Positions 43,221 to 51,214 of a DNA stretch of 64,000 bases are shown piece after piece (the stretch's first letter is position 1; each line of letters opens with the position of its first letter). Source of the stretch: Crocinitomicaceae bacterium (GTDB taxonomy: Bacteria; Bacteroidota; Bacteroidia; Flavobacteriales_D; Crocinitomicaceae); contig JAURGK010000004.1 of assembly GCA_030833845.1 (NCBI GenBank), positions 39,439 to 103,438 on the forward strand. The letters are read 5' to 3'. Under the pieces are notes generated by a model, which saw only the letters and a program-made list of their open reading frames with translations, made no database searches and was not told the origin of the DNA. Both the position numbers and the translations under genes were made by a program.

Positions 43221-46004
43221 TTAATTGACTTTAAGAAAACCGGCATTGGCAAATGAGTTTCCTACCTTGACCAAGAAATGGTATGGAGCTGCTGGCAAGT
43301 CACTTATTTGCATCTCGATTTGATTTTTTCCAGCCGTAGTGAACCCCTTTCGAATCATCACAATGTTTCCTCCCTGATCAAGTAACAATACTTCATATGG
43401 AGCAATCCCTAAAGAGCCAAAACCAATTTTAACTTCTTCTGAACTGGGATTAGGGTAAATATCCAATTCAAAGGTAGAAACTAGTAATTCGTCAATTGAT
43501 GCAGGAGCGTCTGTAATTTCTGGCTGATCTAATTTAACATCCGTATAAATCCGATAAGCTCCAGCTTGCAAACTGATAGGCTCTAAGGCGTTGGTAACAA
43601 ACAAACTATCTCCAGAAAAATATTCATACCACCAACCTGCATGTTGAAAGTTAGGAATGCCACTTTGTGTGGTAGTTGCAAAGTTTGCCATCGAAACACC
43701 ATTCATCGTACTATGATTCATATTTACGCGTTTGACCGCACCCGTTAAATTGTATTGAAAACTCAATGACCGAAATGTTTCGTAGTTATTTCGTAGGGCT
43801 AATGTTGCTGCATAGACATCATATAACTGCCTTCTGCGTGCTTGGGTATAATAATTCCATAAAATAGGTTTATTACAAATTCTACAAGGGACATCAATCG
43901 AGATATCATATCCCAATTCTTGAAATTGCCAAAGCATACGTGGCCCAGGTTGGGTAAGTAAAATCACCCCTAAGGCCTGAGCTCTACCAAGAGCCGTATA
44001 TAAATCACGAACGTTATGCGTTGCAATGGTATTGCTGCCGAAAGTTAAGGCCTTGAACATCGTGCGCTCTTCGTCATGACTTTCAGCATAAGAAACTAAA
44101 TGAGGAACAGACCACCCGCGATTACTGTAAATTCCACTACTAATGTTTGATGAAGTAGGAAAACCCATCAATGCTTCTTGGTAGCCATGTGTCACATTTC
44201 CCCAAAGCATCATGCCATAATCAGCAAGTTGCTGCTCTTCAGAATTATCACACCAATGTTCTAAAATAACATAAGCATTAGGTTTGTAAGCCCATATTTC
44301 ATCGGCCATGCGCTTGAGTAGGTTGATGCGCTCCATGCTATAGCTGTTGACATTATTTACAAATCCTTTAGTGTAATCAAAACGAAAACCATCTACGTGG
44401 TATGTTTCTATCCAATACCTATTGACTTGATCTATATAATCCTGTGTTGCAATCCGTGTATGATCAAAATCATAACCCCAACAATAAGGCTCATGTGGGC
44501 AAATGGCATTGAACCAAGGGCTGTTTGCAGCAGGCCGATTATTGGCTGCATCCCAATACATATTAACCATCGGATTTTGCCCGAATGCATGATTTAAAAC
44601 CATGTCTACAATTACTGCAATGCCTCTTCCATGGCACGAATCTACAAACTCTTTAAATTTTTCTGGTGTTCCATAATATTTATCTAGAGCCATATGAAAC
44701 GAGGGGTTATAGCCCCAGCTTTCATTATTTTCAAACTCTCCGGGAGGCATTAGCTCTATAGCATTTATTCCAAGTTTGCTAAGGTAATCGAGGGTATCTA
44801 TGAGGGTTTGGTAGTTCCTCTTTGCGACAAAATCTCTTACCAAGAGTTCATATATCACCAAGTCTTTTTTCTCTGGAGAACTAAAACTACTGTGCTGCCA
44901 AGAGTAATCTACAGCACCGGGTTGCATCACTGTTACAAAACCAGTTGTGAGCCCCGATGGATACGGATGCGGATTTGGGTTGGTAAGTGCACTGATATTG
45001 TTGTCATTGTTAGGATCTAAAATTAGCGGGCTCATCGGATCGGCTAGGCGCATCGTTCCATCGATAAAATATTGATAGCCATACTTTTGTCCGGGTGTAA
45101 GGCCTGTGAGTTCAATCCACCATGTTGTATTATTGGTGGCTAAATTCATATGATAGTTTGTAGTTGGCGTCCAGGAATTGAAATCACCAATCACATAAAT
45201 GTGGTCTTTTTCAGGGGCAAATAATTGCAATACGACGGTTGTGTCGTTGATATAGTTGATTCCATTGACAAGATTGCTATAAGGGGCATCTTGAGGAATT
45301 ACTATGGGATTTACGGTATAATAAGCAGAATCTACAATTTGCTCGGTACCGTTATCGGCAACAAATTCCAACAGATGTGTGCCTGGATTGGTTGCGGTGA
45401 GGTTGTAGTTTAATTGATTGCTACCACTTAAGGTTTGCAAGACTTGTCCATCTTCTTTGAGTGTCAGGGTAGCTAATTGATTGGCTGCTGCAGAAATTTG
45501 AAGTTGTTGATTGAGGTCTAAAATGGTATTGGCAGAAGGATGAAAAAAACTGGCAAGCAACCCGGCATTTACTGGATAAATGTCATAATAAATGTCGCTG
45601 CCATCTTCTGCCCTACCTACAATAGTGCCATTGGCATTGCGAAAAACAAATGCCAACTGCAATACATTGGTCCCAGCAGGGAATCCATAAAACTGATCAA
45701 TATCAATGGTGATCGTATGTTTATTATTGCCAATATTAGTCATAGCCACCTGAGGATCCACTGTACCCCAATTGCCTTGTACATATTGCCAATTTGTTGG
45801 TGATGTGCTAGATGAAGTTATGAGGCCCGCATGACAGTAAACTTGAGATTGGCCAATAAGAGCTCCATTTCCTTGCGTAGCATCATAAGTGATCGTTATT
45901 ACGTCATTTACGGTTGGGAATGCTGGATCTAATTCTAAAATTTGCGCATTCATAGATATTCGTAAAAAACAAACTACAATGAATAAAAGAACCTGATGCT
46001 TCAT
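43221..46004 (-). CDS. Large T9SS-exported GH13 alpha-amylase-family enzyme
   Basis: 927 residues. After a signal peptide (1-20) come a beta-sandwich domain (about 21-150, ILELDPAFPTVNDVITITYD), an Ig-like linker region, a CBM48-like domain (about 245-340, IYVIGDFNSWTPTTNYHMN) and the GH13 barrel. All four conserved regions are present: DMVLNHAFG, GFRFDYTKG (nucleophile Asp), ILEHWCDN (acid/base Glu) and AESHDEERT. The last 80 residues are a T9SS type A sorting domain (LDIYPNPSSEEVKIGF), so it should act outside the cell, in the place of SusG. Length and domains fit branched starch or pullulan; the exact specificity is open. Confidence 0.93.
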   Translation of the reverse strand: MKHQVLLFIVVCFLRISMNAQILELDPAFPTVNDVITITYDATQGNGALIGQSQVYCHAGLITSSSTSPTNWQYVQGNWGTVDPQVAMTNIGNNKHTITIDIDQFYGFPAGTNVLQLAFVFRNANGTIVGRAEDGSDIYYDIYPVNAGLLASFFHPSANTILDLNQQLQISAAANQLATLTLKEDGQVLQTLSGSNQLNYNLTATNPGTHLLEFVADNGTEQIVDSAYYTVNPIVIPQDAPYSNLVNGINYINDTTVVLQLFAPEKDHIYVIGDFNSWTPTTNYHMNLATNNTTWWIELTGLTPGQKYGYQYFIDGTMRLADPMSPLILDPNNDNNISALTNPNPHPYPSGLTTGFVTVMQPGAVDYSWQHSSFSSPEKKDLVIYELLVRDFVAKRNYQTLIDTLDYLSKLGINAIELMPPGEFENNESWGYNPSFHMALDKYYGTPEKFKEFVDSCHGRGIAVIVDMVLNHAFGQNPMVNMYWDAANNRPAANSPWFNAICPHEPYCWGYDFDHTRIATQDYIDQVNRYWIETYHVDGFRFDYTKGFVNNVNSYSMERINLLKRMADEIWAYKPNAYVILEHWCDNSEEQQLADYGMMLWGNVTHGYQEALMGFPTSSNISSGIYSNRGWSVPHLVSYAESHDEERTMFKALTFGSNTIATHNVRDLYTALGRAQALGVILLTQPGPRMLWQFQELGYDISIDVPCRICNKPILWNYYTQARRRQLYDVYAATLALRNNYETFRSLSFQYNLTGAVKRVNMNHSTMNGVSMANFATTTQSGIPNFQHAGWWYEYFSGDSLFVTNALEPISLQAGAYRIYTDVKLDQPEITDAPASIDELLVSTFELDIYPNPSSEEVKIGFGSLGIAPYEVLLLDQGGNIVMIRKGFTTAGKNQIEMQISDLPAAPYHFLVKVGNSFANAGFLKVN

Positions 46005-46006
46005 GA

Positions 46007-46014
46007 CAAAAATA
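46007..46014 (-). promoter_or_regulatory. Possible -7 box before the large GH13 gene
   Basis: TATTTTTG fits TAnnTTTG but lies only 2 bases before the ATG, right after the terminator of the preceding gene. If used, it would give a leaderless GH13 mRNA; it may also be chance in an AT-rich gap. Confidence 0.3.
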
Positions 46015-46039
46015 TTTATTTATAGGTTAACTCGAGACT

Positions 46040-46070
46040 AAAAAAGCCCGGGTACGCATACCCAGGCTTT
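46040..46070 (-). terminator. Terminator between the SusE/F-like gene and the GH13 gene
   Basis: On the minus strand, GCCTGGGT and ACCCGGGC form a strong stem (one C/A mismatch) with a 6-base loop, followed by six T. It lies 20 bases after the stop of the 335-residue gene, so most transcripts should end here and the downstream genes get less transcript or their own start. Confidence 0.85.
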
Positions 46071-46090
46071 TACAATTCAGTGAGGCTGGA

Positions 46091-47098
46091 TTATTGTTTG
46101 ATCAATTTTCCAGTTGCAACTTTATCACCAGCAGTTACGTTGTAGATATAAGAACCTGCTTGCAAAGAAGTAGTGTTCAATTCTACGCTAGTAGTTGCAG
46201 ATGTAGCAACAGTTTTAGTAGCAACAACTTTACCTGTAAGGTCAAATAATGTTACAGTTGCTGCAGCTGCATTGTTTACATCAAATGTAAAGTTTACAAC
46301 ATCAGACGCTGGATTTGGAGCTACAGTCAAGTTTGCAATTGCACGTTCTGCAACTGAAACACCACAAGCTGTACAAGCATCCCAAACATAACAATTTGTA
46401 CCAGGCATCAAAGTGTAAGTACGGTTGATATTACCCGCACCATCATCAACACCACAAGAGTCAACAGCGATAGTGTTCGCAGCATCGGTTCCTTCGTTTG
46501 CACCCCAGTCACCGTTTACAAACTTGTAGTACTGCGTTGCACCGATAGATGCAATAGGGTAAGTTACCGTGATAGACCAAATGTTGTTGCCTTCGTCTGT
46601 CATAGCAGAGTTCGCATCTGCAGGAGACCAGTTAGCAACTGGACCCGCAGCTACTTCACCACCATTGTCAGTAAAGTTACCACCAACACGGATACCATTA
46701 GCAGCCAATGTGTTAGAAGCTAAATAGTCCGTTACATCAACTTTGTAAGTCACATCAAAACTTGTTGTGAATACATAAGCACCAGTGGTACGGTTGAATG
46801 CAACTCCGTAAGTACCCGCAGGTACAGGGATGTTTGCACCATCCTGAACGCCCATTCCCATTGGGAAGTCAGCAGCACCCCAGTTGATAGCCCAATCGTC
46901 GTCTTGACGGAATTTAACTTCACCTGCAACACAAGTGATCACGCCAACATAGTTGTCTCCATCCATAGTGATTAAATCGACATCAACAGACCAGTCATAT
47001 GGTGGTACAGCTGAACCGATTACACCTACAGATGGAAATTGCGCGTACGCAACAGCTCCAAAAGCAAGAGCAGTTAAAAGTGTAAAAATTTTCTTCAT
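46091..47098 (-). CDS. Secreted SusE/SusF-like starch-binding protein with T9SS domain
   Basis: 335 residues. Signal peptide (1-20, ending AYAQ), then a first beta-sandwich (about 21-112) starting SVGVIGSAVPPYDWSVDVDL with KFRQDDDWAINWG, the pattern of SusE/SusF starch-binding domains. A second domain (about 115-240) has GIRVGGNFTDNGG, WSPADANSAMTDEGNNIWSITV and YYKFVNGDWG, resembling the CBM20/48 type. Two Cys pairs lie near residue 225-245. The T9SS type A domain fills the end (LTVAPNPASDVVNFTFD). It is the first gene of the starch locus and ends at a strong terminator, so it is probably made in excess over the enzymes. Binding is inferred, not shown. Confidence 0.72.
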   Translation of the reverse strand: MKKIFTLLTALAFGAVAYAQFPSVGVIGSAVPPYDWSVDVDLITMDGDNYVGVITCVAGEVKFRQDDDWAINWGAADFPMGMGVQDGANIPVPAGTYGVAFNRTTGAYVFTTSFDVTYKVDVTDYLASNTLAANGIRVGGNFTDNGGEVAAGPVANWSPADANSAMTDEGNNIWSITVTYPIASIGATQYYKFVNGDWGANEGTDAANTIAVDSCGVDDGAGNINRTYTLMPGTNCYVWDACTACGVSVAERAIANLTVAPNPASDVVNFTFDVNNAAAATVTLFDLTGKVVATKTVATSATTSVELNTTSLQAGSYIYNVTAGDKVATGKLIKQ

Positions 47099-47132
47099 AC
47101 TTTAATTAATTAAATAGGTTAATAATACTTAG

Positions 47133-47157
47133 TGTCAGATTGACAAGTTCAAAAATA
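47133..47157 (-). promoter_or_regulatory. Regulatory region of the starch locus (TGTCA-TGACA palindrome)
   Basis: TGTCAGATTGACA (47133-47145) shares both half-sites with the palindrome at susC. A -7 box TATTTTTG (47157-47150, minus) would start transcription inside the palindrome. A weaker alternative, TATTTAAT (47116-47109), has the palindrome 16 bases upstream, exactly as at susC, with CTG of the palindrome as -33 at 19 bases. Which box is used cannot be decided by eye. Confidence 0.55.
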
Positions 47158-47236
47158 AAAAAATATTTCTAAAATAAGTTAATACCAAGATAAATTGAAG
47201 CGATCCTTAACTATTCGGGTAGGCCTCAAATGATAA

Positions 47237-48046
47237 TTAAAATTCGAATTTGCCTCGATATAACACGAATTTTTCTAATTCATTTGGCAAATCAATCTCT
47301 TGATTTAAGTCGAATAATCCAAAGACTGAAGATCCGCTTCCAGACATAGCTGAATAAAATGCACCATGGTCTGACAATTTGGTTTTTATTTCTTCAATAA
47401 TAGGGAATTGACCAAATACGCTTGATTCAAAATCATTTTGAAGGCCAGATAATTCTTTGCCTTCGACCCACTCCTTTAAAGAACTGCGCTCGCTATTGGG
47501 CTTCACTTGACTATAGGCTTTGGCTGTTGAAACATGCACGCCAGGATTTAACAAAGCCAATTGTACTTTAAAATTCAATTTGGGTAATTGGGATAGAAGT
47601 TCACCTCGGCCCGATGCCAACTGAAGGCCCCCACGAATAAAAAAAGGACAATCACTACCAAGTTGAGCTGCAAATACTTCGAGTTCATTTAAGGTAAACC
47701 CCAACTCAAACATTGTATTGAGACCCAGAAGCGTGTAACTCGCATCCGAAGAACCACCTCCTAAACCTGCACCCACAGGGATTTGTTTGCGCAAATGAAT
47801 CCTAACTGGAGGTATATCAACGTAGTTTCTGAGCAATATTAAGGCCTTCTGACATAAATTCAGCTCCCCCTGATCAGGCACCTCAATCCCTGTTTGTATA
47901 AATTGATCCTGGGCCCATGGAGTTATTTCCAGAATATCATATAAAGGTATGGCTGCCATGATTGTTTCAATTTGATGATAACCGTCAGAGCGCTTTTTGA
48001 GAATATGGAGACCTAAATTGATTTTTGCAGGTGGATACAAGATCAT
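47237..48046 (-). CDS. ispE: 4-diphosphocytidyl-2-C-methyl-D-erythritol kinase
   Basis: A GHMP-family kinase of the MEP pathway for isoprenoid precursors. 269 residues. Seen: AKINLGLHI at the N-terminus, the ATP-binding PVGAGLGGGSSDASYT (90-104), LGSDCPFFI with the catalytic Asp, and the C-terminal MSGSGSSVFGLF. The strain therefore makes isopentenyl diphosphate by the MEP route. It is divergent from accA; TATCTTTA (48058-48051) ends 4 bases before its ATG and is a one-mismatch -7 box. Confidence 0.95.
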   Translation of the reverse strand: MILYPPAKINLGLHILKKRSDGYHQIETIMAAIPLYDILEITPWAQDQFIQTGIEVPDQGELNLCQKALILLRNYVDIPPVRIHLRKQIPVGAGLGGGSSDASYTLLGLNTMFELGFTLNELEVFAAQLGSDCPFFIRGGLQLASGRGELLSQLPKLNFKVQLALLNPGVHVSTAKAYSQVKPNSERSSLKEWVEGKELSGLQNDFESSVFGQFPIIEEIKTKLSDHGAFYSAMSGSGSSVFGLFDLNQEIDLPNELEKFVLYRGKFEF

Positions 48047-48050
48047 GACG

Positions 48051-48085
48051 TAAAGATAAGCAATTGCCGAAAATCCTTATTTTTG
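48051..48085. promoter_or_regulatory. Divergent ispE-accA promoter region
   Basis: Minus strand: TATCTTTA (48058-48051), one mismatch to TAnnTTTG, 4 bases from the ispE ATG. Plus strand: TATTTTTG (48078-48085), a full match, 13 bases from the accA ATG. The two boxes are only 19 bases apart, so the promoters overlap and may compete. Confidence 0.5.
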
Positions 48086-48098
48086 TCTGACGAAACTA

Positions 48099-49061
48099 AT
48101 GAACATGAATACGACCTATTTGGATTTTGAAGAGCCACTAAGAGAACTCGAAGAACAAATCGAACAAACGCGAAACCTTTCTCGAGATACGGAAGTGGAT
48201 ATGCAAGATAAAATTTCGCAACTAGAAGCAGTACTTGCCGAAAAAACCAAAGAAGTTTTTGCCAACCTCACACCATGGCAGCGTGTTCAATTATCTCGAC
48301 ATCCAGACAGGCCTTATACCTTAGCATACATTGATGCGCTGACCGAAGGAAAATTCCAAGAACTGCACGGTGACCGTAATGTCAAAGACGACAAAGCTAT
48401 GGTAGGAGGTTTTGGCTCAATCGACGGCCGGACTGTGATGTTTATAGGGCAACAAAAGGGAGTAAACACCAAAATGCGTCAGTATCGCAATTTCGGAATG
48501 CCCAATCCGGAGGGATACCGCAAGGCCTTGAGGCTTATGAAACTGGCCGAGAAATTCAATAAGCCCATTGTGACATTTATTGATACCCCGGGTGCTTTTC
48601 CAGGTTTAGAAGCAGAGGAGCGTGGCCAAGGAGAGGCCATTGCACGCAATATTTATGAAATGATGCGCCTAAAGGTGCCTGTAATATGTATCATCATCGG
48701 TGAGGGCGCCTCCGGAGGCGCACTTGGCATTGGAGTCGGTGATAAAGTGGTGATGCTTGAAAACACATGGTATTCAGTAATTTCACCCGAAAGTTGTTCT
48801 TCTATACTCTGGCGTTCTTGGAACTATAAGGAGGTTGCAGCCTCGGCACTCAAGCTCACTTCTACCGACATGAAACAAAACGGATTAGTAGACGATGTCA
48901 TTGCCGAACCGCGCAATGGAGCGCACCGCAATCCTACTGAAATGTACACCGTATTAAAGGAGAAATTAACAGGGTATCTAAATGAACTCGACGCTATTGA
49001 GCCAAATAAACGAATAGATCTACGCATCGAGAAGTTCAGTAAAATGGGTTATTGGAAATAA
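48099..49061 (+). CDS. accA: Acetyl-CoA carboxylase carboxyltransferase subunit alpha
   Basis: One half of the carboxyltransferase that makes malonyl-CoA for fatty acid synthesis. 320 residues. It has the coiled N-terminal helix with LEEQIEQTR, then ARHP-like [26 protein letters not shown]-like [50 protein letters not shown] and [14 protein letters not shown], which forms the oxyanion site. A second ATG at 48105 ([11 protein letters not shown]) is equally possible as the start. recG follows after 9 bases. Confidence 0.95.
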   Translation: MNMNTTYLDFEEPLRELEEQIEQTRNLSRDTEVDMQDKISQLEAVLAEKTKEVFANLTPWQRVQLSRHPDRPYTLAYIDALTEGKFQELHGDRNVKDDKAMVGGFGSIDGRTVMFIGQQKGVNTKMRQYRNFGMPNPEGYRKALRLMKLAEKFNKPIVTFIDTPGAFPGLEAEERGQGEAIARNIYEMMRLKVPVICIIIGEGASGGALGIGVGDKVVMLENTWYSVISPESCSSILWRSWNYKEVAASALKLTSTDMKQNGLVDDVIAEPRNGAHRNPTEMYTVLKEKLTGYLNELDAIEPNKRIDLRIEKFSKMGYWK

Positions 49062-49070
49062 TTACAATCC

Positions 49071-51167
49071 ATGACTTCAATGCTTTTGACACCTATTGCC
49101 TATTTAAAAGGAGTTGGTCCGCAAAAAGCAGAGACACTTCAACAAGAACTTGGCATTTTCACCTTTGTGGATTTGCTATACCATTTCCCATACAGATATC
49201 AAGACCGCAGTACTTTTCATGAAATTTCACAAATTTCGTCAGAAGACCATTATGTTCAACTCAAGGGCCGTTTTACCCACATTGGTGAAACGGGTCATAA
49301 CAGAAATAAAAAACTTCACGGCCGTTTTACTGACGGCAGTGGTTATATTGACTTAGTTTGGTTTCAAGGTGTGCAATGGATTAAATCCAAACTCAATATT
49401 CAAGACGAATACATCATTTTTGGCAAACCCAAATTTTATCAAAATAATTGGTCTATCCCTCATCCGGAAGTATTGAAAGTTGTCAAGGGGATGGAGCGCA
49501 AAGGGTTTGAAGCTTTTTACCCAAGTACCGAAAAGTGCCAACACAAAGGCCTTGGAAGCAAGGGGCTAAGCAAACTTATTGCGGCACTGCTTGATCAAAT
49601 CTCTAGCCAAATTCAGGAGAGCTTACCACATTATCTCCTAGAGAATTTAAATCTGATGAGTCTTTCTAAAGCACTTTTAGAGATTCACCAACCTTCAAAT
49701 GAAGTGAATATCAAAGTGGCCAAATACCGCCTTAAGTTTGAAGAACTGCTCGTTTTGCAGTTGGAATTACTTTTAAGAAAAGGGGTCCGGGATCAAAAAT
49801 TGAAGGGCTTCGTTCTCCCAGAGGTAGGCAATCATTTCAATCAATTTTATCAAAATCACCTTCCTTTTGAATTAACCAACGCTCAAAAACGCGTTATTAA
49901 AGAAATTAGAAAGGATTTAGCTACAGGCCGGCATATGAATCGCTTACTCCAAGGCGATGTCGGGAGTGGCAAAACGCTTGTGGCACTTTTAAGTCTGCTG
50001 CTTGCAATTGGCAATAATTTACAAGGCGCACTAATGGCTCCGACGGAAATTCTAGCCAACCAACATTTTATTGGAATCAGTGAATTGTTGGCTCCTATGA
50101 ATTTGAAGGTCGCTTTACTTACCGGTTCAACCAAAAAAAGTGAACGCGTGTTGATTCATGAAGGGCTACTCAATGGACAAATTCATTTATTGATTGGCAC
50201 GCATGCCCTACTAGAAGATACCGTACAGTTCAAATCTCTTGGGTTAGTAGTCATTGACGAGCAACATCGTTTTGGGGTGGCACAACGGGCACGTATGTGG
50301 CGTAAAAACAGCCTGCCGCCTCATGTATTGATCATGACCGCCACACCCATACCACGAACACTCGCCATGACATTTTATGGTGATCTTGATGTATCTATCA
50401 TAGATGAGTTGCCACCTGGACGCAAGCCCATCCAAACGATTCACCGCAGAGAAAATCACAGAACAAAACTTTTTGAATTTATCTATGAGCAGCTCAAATT
50501 AGGAAGACAAGCCTATATTGTATACCCACTCATTCAAGAATCTGAAAAGCTTGATTTTAAAAACTTGGAAGATGGTTTTGAGCAAATCAATGAACATTTC
50601 ATGTCAAAAGGCTTTCAAATCAGCATGGTACATGGAAAAATGAAGCCTGCTGACAAGGAAGCTCAAATGCAGGAATTTGTCAAGGGCCATACACATATCT
50701 TGGTTGCCACAACTGTCATTGAAGTTGGTGTGAATGTACCAAATGCCTCGGTAATGGTTATAGAAAGTGCCGAAAGGTTTGGCCTCTCCCAATTACACCA
50801 GTTGCGCGGAAGAGTTGGAAGAGGAGCAGAGAAATCATATTGCATCCTTATGACTGGCGATGGCATTTCAAAAGAGGCACAAAAGCGCATGGAAACCATG
50901 GTGAGTAGTAATGACGGTTTTGTTTTGGCCGAAGTGGATCTTCAGCTACGCGGCCCCGGAGACCTCATGGGCACTCAACAAAGTGGTGCACTTGCCCTAA
51001 AAATTGCAGATCTAGCTCGCGATGGACAAATTGTTCAATTGGCTCGAGAAAGTGCCAAAGCTATTTTAGAAGAGGACCCAACCCTTATAAAGGAGAAAAA
51101 TAGACTGCTCAACATCACCATGCAAAGTGTCTTAAAAGACAGGCCTAATTGGGGAAGGATTTCATAA
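49071..51167 (+). CDS. recG: ATP-dependent DNA helicase RecG
   Basis: Remodels stalled replication forks and branched DNA. 698 residues. The N-terminal wedge (OB) domain follows LKGVGPQKAETLQQELGIFTFVDLLYHFPYRYQDR. The helicase motor has motif I GDVGSGKTL (about residue 300), motif II DEQHRFG (DExH variant, about 393), motif III TATPIPRTL, and LSQLHQLRGRVGRG, the motif VI region. All are standard for RecG. Stop followed at once by the bidirectional terminator, so accA-recG form a two-gene unit. Confidence 0.96.
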   Translation: MTSMLLTPIAYLKGVGPQKAETLQQELGIFTFVDLLYHFPYRYQDRSTFHEISQISSEDHYVQLKGRFTHIGETGHNRNKKLHGRFTDGSGYIDLVWFQGVQWIKSKLNIQDEYIIFGKPKFYQNNWSIPHPEVLKVVKGMERKGFEAFYPSTEKCQHKGLGSKGLSKLIAALLDQISSQIQESLPHYLLENLNLMSLSKALLEIHQPSNEVNIKVAKYRLKFEELLVLQLELLLRKGVRDQKLKGFVLPEVGNHFNQFYQNHLPFELTNAQKRVIKEIRKDLATGRHMNRLLQGDVGSGKTLVALLSLLLAIGNNLQGALMAPTEILANQHFIGISELLAPMNLKVALLTGSTKKSERVLIHEGLLNGQIHLLIGTHALLEDTVQFKSLGLVVIDEQHRFGVAQRARMWRKNSLPPHVLIMTATPIPRTLAMTFYGDLDVSIIDELPPGRKPIQTIHRRENHRTKLFEFIYEQLKLGRQAYIVYPLIQESEKLDFKNLEDGFEQINEHFMSKGFQISMVHGKMKPADKEAQMQEFVKGHTHILVATTVIEVGVNVPNASVMVIESAERFGLSQLHQLRGRVGRGAEKSYCILMTGDGISKEAQKRMETMVSSNDGFVLAEVDLQLRGPGDLMGTQQSGALALKIADLARDGQIVQLARESAKAILEEDPTLIKEKNRLLNITMQSVLKDRPNWGRIS

Positions 51168-51194
51168 AAAAAGCGGCCTATCGGACCGCTTTTC
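51166..51194. terminator. Bidirectional terminator between recG and rpoC
   Basis: AAAAGCGGCC pairs with GG(A)CCGCTTTT around a TATC loop with one bulged A. Its stem is flanked by A- and T-runs on both sides, so it can end the convergent recG and rpoC transcripts. Confidence 0.85.
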
Positions 51195-51214
51195 TTTATT
51201 TGCTATATAGACAA

